A stretch of 64,000 nucleotides of DNA from Otis tarda (taxonomy: Eukaryota > Chordata > Aves > Otidiformes > Otididae): positions 47,079,803-47,143,802 of the forward strand of contig CM048591.1 in NCBI GenBank assembly GCA_026413225.1, in the 5' to 3' direction. Positions 13,140-25,481 of the stretch are shown one piece after another. Below the pieces are notes generated by a model that did no database searches, was not told the DNA's origin, and saw only the letters and a program-made list of their open reading frames with translations. Positions within the stretch are counted from its first letter, which is position 1. Every line of letters begins with the position of its first letter. The position numbers and the translations under genes are program-made.

Positions 13140-13400
13140 TAGAAAAGTCTTGTATTTAACAACGTTAAGCGCCATACTACTACACTGCAACAACTCACCA
13201 AAGGATAGCACCCAGTCTTCCTCATTATCTGTTGCTATAGCACCTTTATATCATCTGTGAATTTAAAAGGCAGAATTGCAACCACATTTGCTAAATATCT
13301 TTTCATCAAAAGCGAGTATTTAAGGAACTCCAGAAGAAAAAGGACTTGTCACTAACCTTACTAGGAACAGTTCCTTTTTGAGATCAGTCAGTGGACTAGT
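13140..13400 (-). mobile_element. possible ancient CR1/L3-like relic
   Basis: In plus-strand order, tatcatctgtgaattta (near 13247), ttttcatcaaaagcgagtat, then ggaactccag (near 13325) resemble the RT region of old CR1/L3-type LINEs read on the minus strand. There the corresponding text is a tcatctgcaaactta-like stretch followed by a ggaacaccac-like stretch. The match is heavily decayed and recognised from memory, with no open frame left. It may be coincidental. Confidence 0.3.
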
Positions 13401-16400
13401 TTTATGTGACATATATCCTCTTTGTTCCATACAATTATGAGCAAAATATTAGGCAATTTCAATGCAGAGGTAAATTATTATTTCATTACAAGGGTTTCAA
13501 AACTGAAAATTTCATGTAACGTCAGTACCACTTTCTTCCCAAACATAAAAATCTTAATTCAAATTAGGATTTCTTCCATAACTAAACATTTTAAGATTCT
13601 TGCATTCTCATATTATCTGCTTACACTTCTTCATTCTACTTACTTCTTTTTCTTTATTAACTTTCACCATCTGTTCATTTAGGCTTGATGTTCTTTAAGG
13701 AAATTTCCTTCCTTCAGAAACCTTCCCTAAAATACTTCTGATTCACTCTCACTCTGACTTCAAAGGAAAAGCTGAGTAGTTTACAGAATTGACAGCAATT
13801 ATCATTCTGTTTAAGTAGAATAATCAATCTGTTGGACCAGAGGAAATCCCCCTTTTAAAAAAAAAAAGTTTGGAAAATTTCTTTAAAACAAAATAATAGT
13901 TACTTCTACTAAGTCTTTTCCTCAACATGTTTTTCAAGGATTCAGTTTTAAATGTTATTATAACTCAGACATGAAGAAGTCAACCTTTATAAACTGAAGA
14001 ACTGCTTTGGTTCACATTGTATTTTTATTAGACTGTTAACATTGCCCGAGGCACACCAGGTAAGTCAATATACAATACTTCTTGCTTTCTTTTTAAAGAG
14101 ATACAGTTTGTGCTTTCTGTAATGTCACTGAGGTTCAATAAGTTATCAAACCTGCTTTGCATAAGACATTACTCAGACATGCATTTCAGGTATTTCAGAA
14201 TGACAAATAAATTCAGTGCAACATCCAACATACTCTCATCTCGTGTTACTTTCCAATTGGACATACTTTATTTTTTCTATAATGCAAGAAAATCCCACTG
14301 GCAACAATGGGAGTCCAAAGCAAAACAAGAAGAGAATATATAGTGAAGATCTCCAGCACAGATAGGGGAGGAAATTTTTCTCTTTGACTGATAAGGCTAA
14401 ATCAACAGCTGCACATGTCACATAGAAATATAGAGAAAATTTCATTCCAGGAATAAACCTTCTGGGAGGCAGGCAATCTACACAACCTCTGTGACATCAG
14501 GAAGATCTTTACAGCATCTGACTGTTCCTTTTATTTTCGTAGGCCTAACACTGGAAGGTTGGGAGGGGTTTCTGTCTACAGAAAAGCCATTCTGTTTGAA
14601 ATATTGAACAAAACACAAAATAGCCTCTTGTCATATTGGAAGTTTCTATTTAACATACCTCAGAACTTGTTCTTTCTGTGTATGAAAGACTTGAAACTCA
14701 GTAAATAAATTCAACAAATGCTCCTATATTAAAAACATAAGCACTTTAAAATCTTTTTTTTTCTCCTTAGGTCGCAATCTATTTCATACGAAGCAGCACT
14801 GTAAAGACTCATTTCAAAATGTAGGAAACAGTCAAGCAAACATGAAAGTTTTGGCTTACAGATGCACTGATATCCAAGTAAAACATCAGTTTGGTTATTT
14901 CAGTGACTACTCTATAGAAGCCATGATTTAAAAATATGATTATTGTATGTGTATATGAGTATATGGCAAGACTACTAAGCTCTCATATTCAAGTGTTCAT
15001 CGGGTCCGAGGTCTAGAGTAGTCAGTCTCTGGGGAGATTAAAGTTGTCTTTGTAGTTGCTATTTGACACCTTGAAGATATAAACTAAGATTTATTGATTA
15101 ATATATGAAGCATTGAGAACAGAAATAATTTTAAAGGTTTTTAATATGTATAATTGTTGTTTTTATTTATAGATTTTTGGCAGACAAAGTGGTCTTAGTA
15201 ATATGAGGTACTGAAACTGCCAATATGTTTTCACAGTGAAAATCTATAGGCATAACAGAAGCTATCTGCAGATAAATGACAGATTAAACCTGCAATGTAC
15301 TCTTCAATTGTTTCTGATTATCAACAAATGTACTAGCTAAATGTTAGATAGCTTCCCATGCAAGTCATTCATTTAGAAAACAGTTTACCAAGAATGTACT
15401 TTGAAACAGTGTCTATAATGCCATACATTTAGCTTTCTCACATCAGCGAATCACACTGTATAAGAAATAGACAGTGCTTAAAAAAGTCACTCTGCATAAA
15501 AAATAAATGCAGAAATGAATAGTTTCAGATCATTAACAGTAATTTAATGATAACAGATTATTTCTGATAATCAAATAGGAGATGACATTTCAGTAATTAG
15601 TAACAGAAACACATCAGAAAAAATTAAAATCTTATTTTTACCAACACTTAGGTTGTTACAGTAACCTGGGAAATAAGTTAAGATAATTGTTTCTCAGATT
15701 CAGAAATTTAGCAGAGCTCTGTATAGCCACCAAACCAGAAAAATTCAAATTATGCATCTAAGTATTCTGCCTCTTAGTCACGCAGCAAAGGCCATTTTAT
15801 TCCTGGGAGGATCTCACTGACATCAGCTGAGATAAGTGAGTCCTGCTAGATTTGAATCATGAACCACCAGCCTCCTTTCTGTGTGCATTTCAGCCACATC
15901 GGAACCTCCAGAATAACGCCAGATACTCTAGAAAAAAAAAATATATTCACAAATTTTAGCTCTACCTACTTAAAATCAGTTAGAATGCCTTTTGTATGTG
16001 TTAATTGAGTGCTGAAATGATACCTTAATGCTCAAATACTTTGAAAATTAAGTTCGATTAGAGTATCAACAGTTTTCAAGAATTAACATCCTACTTAACT
16101 TCAATCAACAAAAGCTGCTTGCTTAAGCTTTTAATTTTTAGTTCTTGAACCTGTGCATGAAAAAATTTATTCACTGACAAGCTTCTCCACAAATGGTAAA
16201 TGGAAGGTTCCAAAAGGCATACGCCAGACTTATAATGTTTCATAAATGTCAAGTTCAGAAAGGGAGGTAAAATTTCTTATTTAATCTCCTGTATATCACA
16301 AGCCATAAGTTTTCATACCCGTTCACCCATATTAGTCTGAATAAGTTAAGGAAGATGAAATCATTCCTCAGAAGATAATCTAATATCAGAATTTCTATTC

Positions 16401-18783
16401 TCAGAAACTGGCTAAGTGAGAGGTGCTTAGAGGCCTTTGTATATGCATTTGGTTCTAAAAAAGGATTTAGAAAACCCTGTTTTCCCAGGTCAATCTGATG
16501 GAATATAAATAAAATTTTTATACAAATAGATAATATATTTACATATATTATATATTATTATATTATAATATTTTATTTATATAAATATAAATAAAATTTT
16601 GCCATAAAATTTCTGCATCATTTTGACCCTAAACACCTGAAAAGACCTATTAGTGAGGCATCTAAGAAGGCTGTCTATCCAATCTTAGAGTATGACTCCA
16701 AATCTTTTGCTTTCCTGCTTCATATGTTGGCAAATCCAAAAGCAAATATTGGAGACAGAGAGAGAGAGAACGTTAAAAAAGAAAAGTGAAGATGTATTCA
16801 ATGAAATGTTCAGCTTCCTATATCACAGCTTAAACTAGTTTCCATATGACCTTCACATGGAATATATGATTTTGCTGACGATCGACTAGAATTTCTCTGT
16901 TTTATCCAGGATGTGAAACAAGGCATAAGACCAGAGGGCCACAAGTCTGACCAAGCATAAGAATTTCAGTAGGTGCAAGTAAGAAAAATGTGGTTTTCAT
17001 CCAGTGATAATTCTCCATGCAAAACAAGGAATACACGGCATTGGCATATAGTCCCAAAACACTACTTATACCTCTGCTTTATTCTGTCATGTATTTACCT
17101 ATCTAGAGTAATTTATTTCCTTATGCATTCCTTTGCCATTATATATTATCCCTTAAATTAAGTCTTTAGTTCCAAATTAATCTTCAGAAGACTTCATAAA
17201 TAAACAACTGTGTTTTATATGAGTTCTAGATGCATTTAGACAATTTTATTTCTTCTGAACAAAGCTCATAATTCAATGTGTAACATAAAAATTCAAATAA
17301 CAGTTTTCATCATAACAGACTGCTAACCCACAAACATTAAAAACCAAACATGCTTCAATGAATAATATGATCAAACACGTAATTTAACTTCAACTACAAC
17401 TGACAATGGGCTAAACAAAATTCACAATGCAAGACAAACATGCATTATATATCTTATGCATTTTGCCCACAGTTGTTCTCATTGTTCTAAATAAAAGCAA
17501 AGTAATCTACTAAGAACAGAATCAACTGATGCCTGAAAAAGCCCTAAATTAAAATAAAAATGTACCAGTTTCCTGTCCCAGCCATCATCCAGTAATCAAA
17601 ATTTCAGTGTGCGTCAGTAAGGAAAACAATAGCAAAAGCTGTATTTCACATATTGATTATTCTGCATCTGAGGTCAAATGCTGCATTTCTTATTTGGTTG
17701 TTTGTTAGTCTAGACTTCCACTGACTTGTACATATCCCTGCCTCCCAGCTCCTATTCTCAAACTAGCACTCCATTGTTTAGCCTGCAAAGGATGTTTAAG
17801 GGCAGAATTAAGGAAGTCCAAGCTTTTCCTTCTATGAAATAAATACTCTACTCAACTATCCAGATTTCTTCTTAATGAAGCAAAACTCTGAGCCCAAAAA
17901 TCAATACAGGATAGTGATGATCATGCAGAGGCATATCCATCTGCTTTTTAAATTTCAAAAATTTCATTAACTCAAGCATAAAGATTATAAAGGTGAAATA
18001 AAGGAACATACCTACAAAACACTGATTCTAAAATACTATTATGAATAATCCCAAGTCAAACAAAACAATTGAAAAAATAAAACAACTATTGAACCAATTA
18101 GATTGTACAAGGTTAAGGTCTCATTGGTAAGAAATAAATGGTTCATATCTGGATTTTTTATGTTTTTGGGGGGTAAATTTGGATATTCACAGGGATAAAG
18201 AGAAAGGCAAGGAGTCCAAATAGCTACAAATTAATATAAAAGAATGGAAAAAAATGTTGACTGGTTCCTCAGATTGCCTAAAATAATGTTACTGCTCTGT
18301 TTTAATTAAACTACAAAACTTCAAACTCTGGCACTTATGTGACGTCATAACACTCTACGTTACAATTCTATACAAAACATTTTAACACATCTAATACTTA
18401 CACAGTCATCTATCATGTCTTCAGAGATAGGACATCAAATGCATCATAATTAAACGTATGTTCATAGCACATCACACCTAATTCCGGGTATTGAGATTAC
18501 CTGATCATGCGCAGCACTTACGTTTCACTATGGAATCTGTAATTCAAATACAATAGTAAAGATTTTCTTTTTTAATTAGTAAAAGCTATGACATACTTAG
18601 ATGTTTACCATACCTTCATTCTAACTGTGTTGATGTTTCAGAACAACAACCACGAAATGCCACTGAAATAAATTAAAGGAAAAGTAAGAAAGGAAAAAAA
18701 TCCACAAGAAGAAAAAAAAAAAAAAAAAACCCACGAAAGTTTTCTCTGATATATAGAACTCACTAATTACATAAAGGTGTGGA
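13401..18783. other. non-coding DNA with AT-rich and simple repeats
   Basis: I see no gene. The interval contains a small (AG)n run at about 16756-16768, an AT-only palindromic tract at 16502-16600 (listed separately) and a poly(A) run at about 18711-18729. All ORFs are short and show no domain. Confidence 0.6.
16502..16600. repeat. AT-rich tract bounded by 17-bp direct repeats
   Basis: The sequence aatataaataaaatttt occurs exactly at 16502-16518 and 16584-16600. Between the copies lie 65 bases that are almost purely A/T and rich in TATA and ATTAT palindromes. The arrangement fits replication slippage or a low-complexity insertion with a target duplication. Confidence 0.7.
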
Positions 18784-19235
18784 AGAATCATAGAATCACA
18801 GAATGGTTAGGGTTGGAAGGGACCTTCAAAAGTCATCTAGTCCAACCCTCCTGCAAGGAGCAGGGACATCCCCAACTAGATCAGGTTGCTCAGAGCCTCA
18901 TTCAGCCTGGCCTTGAACGTTTCCAGGGATGGGGCCTCCACCACCTCTCTGGGCAACCTGTTCCAGTGTTCTATAACTCGCATTGTAAAAAATTTTTTCC
19001 TAATTACTAATCTAAATCTACCCCCCCACTATTTTAAAACCATTACTCCTTGTCATATTGCAACAGGCCCTACTAAACAGCCTCTCCCCATCTTTCTTGT
19101 AGGCCCCCTTGAGGTACTGGAAGACCACTATAAGGTCTCCCCGGAGCCTTCTCTTCTCCAGGCTGAACAGCCCCAACTCTCTCAGCCTGTCCTCATAAGA
19201 GAGGTGCTCCAGCCCTTTTATCATCTTTGTGGCCC
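18784..19235 (-). mobile_element. CR1 LINE 3' fragment
   Basis: A 5'-truncated CR1 copy on the minus strand. Its tail reads on the plus strand as aatcatagaatcacagaatgg (from 18786), followed by the typical 3' UTR. Homology stops abruptly at 19235, after tcatctttgtggccct, in the middle of ORF2. Subfamily features match the copies at 9752-10872 and 60178-60950. Confidence 0.95.
18890..19235 (-). pseudogene. CR1 ORF2 C-terminal remnant
   Basis: The remnant carries the C-terminal motifs of CR1 ORF2 ([20 protein letters not shown] at residues 1-20 of the open stretch 19224-19018). The frame breaks in a run of seven G (plus-strand C, 19021-19027), where related copies continue with [12 protein letters not shown]. 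The remainder continues in another frame down to the ALSNLI-type end near 18880. It is a dead fragment with no reverse-transcriptase core. Confidence 0.88.
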
Positions 19236-22200
19236 TAATAGCTATTTAAGCGCAGTTACCAATTGTCACTACTTTAGCAAGGAAGCAATGAAGATTGAAT
19301 ATGGGAGACATATCTGAAGAAGGACATTTTTGCTGTATGTGTGTGCATTGACAGGGTACGTCCCAGAATCCCAGAAAAACAGATCATACATTTATTTGTT
19401 GTGCAGTCTTTCCACAGGCTGCCATTTCAATGACATTTAACACTTCACACCACAAGGCAGTTACAAAAAGATAAAACAGATGTTTGACGGCTTGGAGGGC
19501 AAGAGGGTCCAGACAAATGTTTTGATCTGGAGAAAGGAATCCTTTTCTCACCAGCAGCAACTATGAAATGAAGGAAATTGTTGAAAATGCTTTAGAGGTT
19601 ATCTAAGTATCAAAAAGCAGGGGCAAAAATACAAACAAACTTTACAAAAAATAACTGCAGGATAATCTAGGTAGCTTATCCCTCAGTTCTGGAGAAAAAT
19701 CCATCAGTTAGCCACTTCTGCTCTTTAAATGGAGTATGAGGCTAACATGCTTACAGATCTGGGGTTGCACTCAGAGGTTGTTAAACCAATAGATTAGGAA
19801 TACAAAAAAAGAAAATCAACAGCAAAAAAATGAGAGCAGTAAAAAAGAAAATCGTTAAGAACAAACCAGTGCTCAGATTTGCAAGTGCAGGCTTGCAAAT
19901 TCAGGACTAAAAGTAGATTCTTCCCCTAGAGCTATATACAATTATTGCTGTGGTCTTTCAACTATCTTTCGTATTATTGCTTTCATAATTAGATGACAGA
20001 AGTGAAGCCCAATATCTGTTATGAAACCAGGTGAGAAAGGTTAACCAGAATTGAGGACTGTAGCCTTATTTAAACTACAATGGCAATTTACAACAGGTAG
20101 CCTTAACAGATTAAGTAGTTTTGAATTGCTAAACTGTGAGATACAGTTCCTTTAAGGACTACAGGTCATCTTAACTATTTAAACTATTTCAACAGGAGAG
20201 CTGGTAGCATTTTACAAAATGCTTGATATATGGATTCTTAAAGGATAAAGTAGCATCTGCAACTCCCACTGATTTCAACAAACATAAAACATCAGACCTT
20301 GAAGTCCTTAAAGTTACTGATAAACTCCTGAAACCTGTTTGAATTTTCATTCTTCATTAAAAAAAAAAATCTATGGTTTGTACTCTTTATGCTGTTTATT
20401 CAAAATATTGCAAATCAGTCCAGAGCCCACAGTTGTGGATAAGCTAAACTCATTCTAAGTACTTGTCCTGTCCCAAATATGAACTATAATGGAAGTAGCT
20501 CTTTTCTCTCACTCTTTTAGAGCTTTGAAGCTTTGTTTGTTGGCCAAATGGGAGTATACATTATGTTTAATTCAGATATCTGAAAAAAATGACCAAGTAC
20601 ACAGTAGAAAATTTCTTCGAAAGCATCAGCTATCAGCTAGCAAACAGCAGGTAAAGTACCGTTTGGCAAGGTCTAAGCTTTAGTGATAATTCTATTATTT
20701 ACATGCTCTAGATACATGTGTTTCTGCATTCTGAATTAAATTTCGATAACTTCACAAAAATACAGTACACTATTATGGATTTCTGTAACAGCTAGCTCTA
20801 AGAAGCAGTGTGAACTACCGCCATGAAGACACCAAACAGTCTGCTAGGATTGTACCTATTAGAAAACTGAAGTGATCAGAAAGGTTAGGGTGGAAATGTT
20901 TGAAGATACTGATTTAGTATTCTTTGCATTGGTTCCTACTGTCTTGTCACATCAGGCTGGGCATAAGAGCACGTGCTCTAACAGAATCTGACAGAGTATG
21001 ACCAACACACTGGAACAGAGGCTGAGATGGAAAACAAAGCAAGCTCTCTGTTCTCCCTGCCCATTTCTCTCTTGGTATCTCCCATGTGAATGAGAAACTC
21101 AAAGCTTACCGAGTGAAAACACTCACCTAAAATACCAAGTGATTAAAATTTCAGCCACTATGATTCTTACAACAGAGATTTCAAACAAATAAAAATGTAG
21201 TTGCTCTATGTGAAAATTCAAACAAATCTTAATAAGGAATCTTTGTCATATTAGCAGCTGTTGTACATATAAACTGACTCAAAAACATTGTGAATATATG
21301 TTATGGTACACTATTAAATTAACAGAGTCATATTTTTCCTTCTTCATAGAACCCTTCCTCATTTAGTATACAAAATGGATGGTTCTCATTTAGTGAACAT
21401 TTATTTGATATGCTGTTCTTTCTTCATCATTAATTAGATAGCCCTAGGCTTTAGATATCACATATTATTTAAATGCTGTTCTGATGACAAAGCTATTAAT
21501 TTCCCCATGTGACTTTCTATGACACTTATTATTAGAACATCAACCAGAATTTCTGTTGAATTCAGTTGCAACTGCATATTAGTTCTGAGAGCATCATCAG
21601 GCTGGAACCCAGGAAACAAGGAAGAACAAGGAAGACATGAAAGAAACTCAGGGTTTGTGTTTGGGTTTGGGGTTTTTTTTTTGTTGTTGTTGAAAAAAAA
21701 AATAGTTGGCTTCAGCGGCACTCCTAGCATCACACAGGAGCTGTACAAGAAAATCTCTTCTATCCTGAATTCTGCCACAGTTCATTGTGAGACAGTTTCT
21801 GCTTTTCCTTTAATCCTCACATACCACAACTAGGCAGCTACTGGCAAGAGGAAGTAGATTCATGAATGTAAGATGCTTAAGATGAACTAGTAGTGGAAAA
21901 AAATTTCCTTTTTTAAAAAAACTGATTTATTTTATTTTGCAACTCCTCCCCACAAAAAAAAAAGAGAGCTCTGATTCTTCACAGTGATTCCATTTAAAAG
22001 CCCTAAATTTATGTACTGAGAGACTGTATTTTTAACAAGCCTGAGTTATTTTATCTTTACTTCCTTCTTGCCCTGTGGGATAAAATAACAAGATGCTAAA
22101 TGTTACTTATAGTCATAAATACAAATTCCTACAAAAGAATAAAAGTAGCAGAGCAAGTAATATCAGCTTTTCCTACAAAACTCACATCTGATAGATACAG

Positions 22201-24337
22201 AGACTATTCAAGTCACAAGAGGCCAATGGAGTTCTAGTAAATCAACACTAGAATCTGGATAGAAAGTGAACACTAGGAACTTTTTATCCACGTTCCTTAG
22301 AGATCTTTCTAATAAGCTCTGAGATCTCTGAAATTAAAAAGTGGACAAAAATAATGAAAAAAAATATTTGTATTGGATTATTAGTTGTTCAAATGAAGGA
22401 TCTGGCATAAATTGCATCTAAGAAATGGGAGAAATTACAGCCTATGGTGCCATTTACCATTGCTTCACTTGCTTTATTCATTTGGTTTTGGTTGGTTGTT
22501 GCCAAAGGTCATTGATATTATACACTTCCAGATAACTGCATTCTGCATAGCTTTGACAGCCAGTATGATACTATTATGGGCAACTGAGAAGCTAAAAGGC
22601 TATGCAGGCTTTATAACAAGAAGAATTTTAACAATACTAATAATGGCCTTAATGTTGTTTAAGGAAGGATTTAGCAGTCTTACATCTAAAAAGGCTCCAC
22701 TAAAAAGTATTAATCAGAAGATTTTTCCTCTATTTAGCTTATAAATGTCATCTTATTTCTGTAGACAATTATTTTAATTGCTGCTGAAATTAATTACATC
22801 TATTTTTATATTATCATGAGGCAACATGACACAAATTGGTTTATAATGTGAAATCGATATTTAATGAGAACTGTGTTATTACAAGTGTGGCAATATTTTC
22901 ACTAGACTTATTATGTCACGTTTATAATTCCCCCCCCCACCCCATTGCCAGCCATCTTTCAAATTCAAATAAAGCTCTGTACTGCAATTCCAGGATCTGA
23001 ACTACCAGTTTCCCAACTAAACAGAGAAACACGTCTCTTTAATTGTCTGGAGTCAGTAGAAGAACATAGATTCACCTATAAATTTAACCTTCTGATTCTT
23101 CGCATTCTCTTTGTCATTATTATGCTGTCTTTTAAGAGGGAACTTTTAATGTTCTTAGCCAATTTTAATATGCAGTAATTGAAGAGTAACTTGTAAAACA
23201 GAGCTTTTAAGATTGGTGTGGACCTTGTTTTCTACATTAACTTTAAACACCATTCTCTGCAAAGAAGATACATCACAAGAAGAGGCATTCAAATGCTCCA
23301 TAGATGCTGGTCCCATTTTTTGCTAGATGACAATAGTAAGCAAGTACCACACTGCAGGCATTCTTTTATGTGTTCTTGCTTCTTGCTCTTGCTTACTCAA
23401 TATTAGAAAGTCACACGCAACACATTGCTCCAAGCTAGTTTTTGAGGACCACCATGCTCCTCCATTTATTGACCATCCTTAATGGTCAATACGGAATGTA
23501 ATCCTTACAGATATTATAGCAGGTAGAAATATCTTTTTCATCACATCAACATATTTCTGAAAGATCTGATATGTCTAATTATTCTTAGTTCAATACTACC
23601 CTCATAAGGAATATCTCCATTAAATATAATGCCTGCTTGAGGGCTACCACAGGAAATCACTAAAATATAACATTAGTCTTATTCTAGAATGAGTGCTGCA
23701 ACACAGCAGGGAATATTTAAAGGAGGTTAAAGCTCTGGCAGAGATTTTTCAGAGATCTTTCAGGATTTTATCACGAAGTTTAGAATCAGATTAAACTGTT
23801 AACAGACATGCTGCCCTACACTAGCAATACCTATCGTCTTCAATGGCTAAAGGGCAAAAGAGAAAGAAAAAAAAAGGCATTCCAGAGATGGACAACAGTT
23901 GCACCCAATGTCAGGAGAAACAACATAATTAAATTAAATTTTAAAAGCTATTGAAAGGTAAAGCAGTTTCTCACAAATAAAATGTGTAATAGCTTGCGAT
24001 GCTCTATTTGAGCAAAGTAGGCCAAATTAAGAAAATTGAAACTGTGTTTGGCAAGCCCAGCAGAATCTCCATTTGTCTGCAATATAAAACCACAATTTTG
24101 TCCAATTTAGCATGTCTAGCAAGCATCTTGGCTCAAGAGCAGCCTAGGAATAAACTAGACTGTTGATATTGCAGAACAGGATTGAAGGGCATTGGCAGAG
24201 CTGTGTGGGAGTTGTGTATAAAGCACCTGCTTGCATTTTGACTTGCCCAAACCAATACCATTTACCTTTTGCTGAACTGGCCACTAAATCTCTGCATAAC
24301 ATTTGGAGCAGGGGGAGTGGAAGGAAAGTAAAAGTGC
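19236..24337. other. non-coding DNA
   Basis: Mostly unique AT-rich sequence. It includes G/T-rich simple sequence and an A run at 21660-21703, and a C-rich run at about 22930-22941. The stretch at about 24120-24337 just before the LTR is slightly GC-richer and may be an old dispersed repeat that I cannot name. No gene is recognised; ORFs at 21458-21833 and 22412-22744 have no family features. Confidence 0.55.
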
Positions 24338-24342
24338 CCTGT
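24338..24342. repeat. 5-bp target-site duplication, left (cctgt)
   Basis: cctgt directly precedes the LTR end and is repeated at 25477-25481. Confidence 0.85.
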
Positions 24343-24524
24343 TGTTGAAGTTTAGCCCCGATCGGGACCAGACTATGCAGCCTCTTTCTCACTCCCCCCA
24401 CCCTCCAAGAGAATAGGGGGAGATGACATAAGAAAAATGGCTCGAGGTTTGAGATAAGGACAGAGAGAGATCCTTAAAGTTCCGATCACTGGCAAAACAG
24501 TCTCGACTTGGGGAAGACTATTCA

Positions 24525-24530
24525 TTTATT
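24525..24530 (-). terminator. LTR poly(A) signal AATAAA, copy 1
   Basis: tttatt on the plus strand reads AATAAA in the LTR sense direction. It sits at the same relative place in all three family A copies, shortly before the conserved ttccccaagtcgag. Confidence 0.7.
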
Positions 24531-25031
24531 TCTAAAACCAAAGCAGGATAATGAGAAAGAGAACAAGATAACCTCCTCCCACCCCTCCTGCTTCCCAGGC
24601 TTAACATTATCTCTACTACCTCCCCCCCCAGCCCAAGCCGCACAGTGAGGAAAAGGGAATGGGGGTTACGGTCGTTTTACACTGCTGCTTCATCATCGGG
24701 GGAAGAACTCCTCACATTCCTCACCCGCTCCAGTGTGGGGTCCCATTCATAGGCTGCAGTCCTTCTTCAAACTGCTCCGGCGTGGTTCATCTCTTCCACG
24801 GGGTGCAGTCCCTCCAGAATGGCTGCCCCAGTTGGCCCTCCACGGGCCACAGCCTCCTTCAGGCATCCGCTTGCCTCTGCGTGGGCAGAGATCCATAGAC
24901 TGCAGGTGGATCTCTGCTCCTCTGTGGACCTCCTTGGGCTGCAGGGGGACAGCCTGTTTTACCATGGGCTGCACTACGGGCTGCAGGGGAATTCTGGCCA
25001 GGAGCTGCATTACTCCTCCCCCTCCTTCTTC

Positions 25032-25040
25032 ACTCACCTT
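25032..25040 (-). promoter_or_regulatory. consensus splice donor inside LTR copy 1
   Basis: Read in LTR sense, AAG|GTGAGT matches the vertebrate 5' splice-site consensus. Copies 2 and 3 have AAG|GTCAGT at the same place, a weaker match. It lies downstream of the TATA-like box and upstream of the poly(A) signal, where a leader splice donor could sit. Use is inferred, not shown. Confidence 0.4.
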
Positions 25041-25299
25041 GGCATCTGCAGCCGTTCCTCTCACAAGAAAAATTCTTTACAATCGGCTCAGGCAGACGCC
25101 TCTCAGGTTCTCTTCACATCTCATCTCCTCTCCACTTCTTGCAGTTGAGCCGGGCAGAGTTGCGCCCAGACAGCCACCCGATGGGAGGCCAGAGGGTGAG
25201 GCCTGCAGGGCCCACAAGGCTTGCACCTGCCCTTCGCTGCCCCTGCTCAGAATCTTCACATCTTCTTCTCCTTTTTTTTTTCCCTCTGTTTTTCACCTT

Positions 25300-25307
25300 C
25301 TTAAATA
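25300..25307 (-). promoter_or_regulatory. TATA-like box of LTR copy 1
   Basis: cttaaata on plus reads TATTTAAG in sense, within a block (GTATTTAAGAAGG) that is shared with copy 2 and differs by one base in copy 3. It probably marks the U3 promoter. Confidence 0.55.
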
Positions 25308-25476
25308 CATTATTGCAGAGATGTTATCAGGGAACATTCTGTTACCAATTGTCTCAGCCCTGGCCAGCAGCAGATCCACCCTAGGCCCAGCTGAGCTGGA
25401 CAAAGTCGCAACACCTTCTAGCAGTTTCCTAGAGAAGCTACCAGCTTAGCCCCCCTCACTAAATAAAACCAGAACA

Positions 25477-25481
25477 CCTGT
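25477..25481. repeat. 5-bp target-site duplication, right (cctgt)
   Basis: Exact partner of 24338-24342. Confidence 0.85.

Larger units (their letters stand above)
24343..25476 (-). mobile_element. solo LTR, family A copy 1 (ERVL-like)
   Basis: This 1134-base long terminal repeat has its sense strand on minus, running from TGTTCTGG (25476) to an end in CA (24343). An exact 5-bp duplication, cctgt, flanks it. In sense order it shows a TATA-like TATTTAAG (25307-25300), a purine-rich leader, a long GC-rich R region, an AATAAA signal (24530-24525), a C+T-rich segment containing CTTATCTCAAACC and a terminal CCCGATCGGG palindrome. There is no gag, pol, env, primer-binding site or second LTR, so recombination between two LTRs has removed the internal virus. 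It is visibly more diverged from copies 2 and 3 than they are from each other. The ERVL-like label is inferred from the 5-bp duplication. Confidence 0.93.

Noticed and set aside
21458-21833. Overlapping ORFs of about 105 codons on both strands
   Set aside because: Both cross a G/T-rich and poly(A) simple-sequence stretch and show no domain.
24733-25449. 238-codon plus-strand ORF and related ORFs in copies 2 and 3 (for example 41182-41706 and 51110-50517)
   Set aside because: They run antisense to the LTR and are open because the LTR is GC-rich; they match each other only because the copies are homologous.
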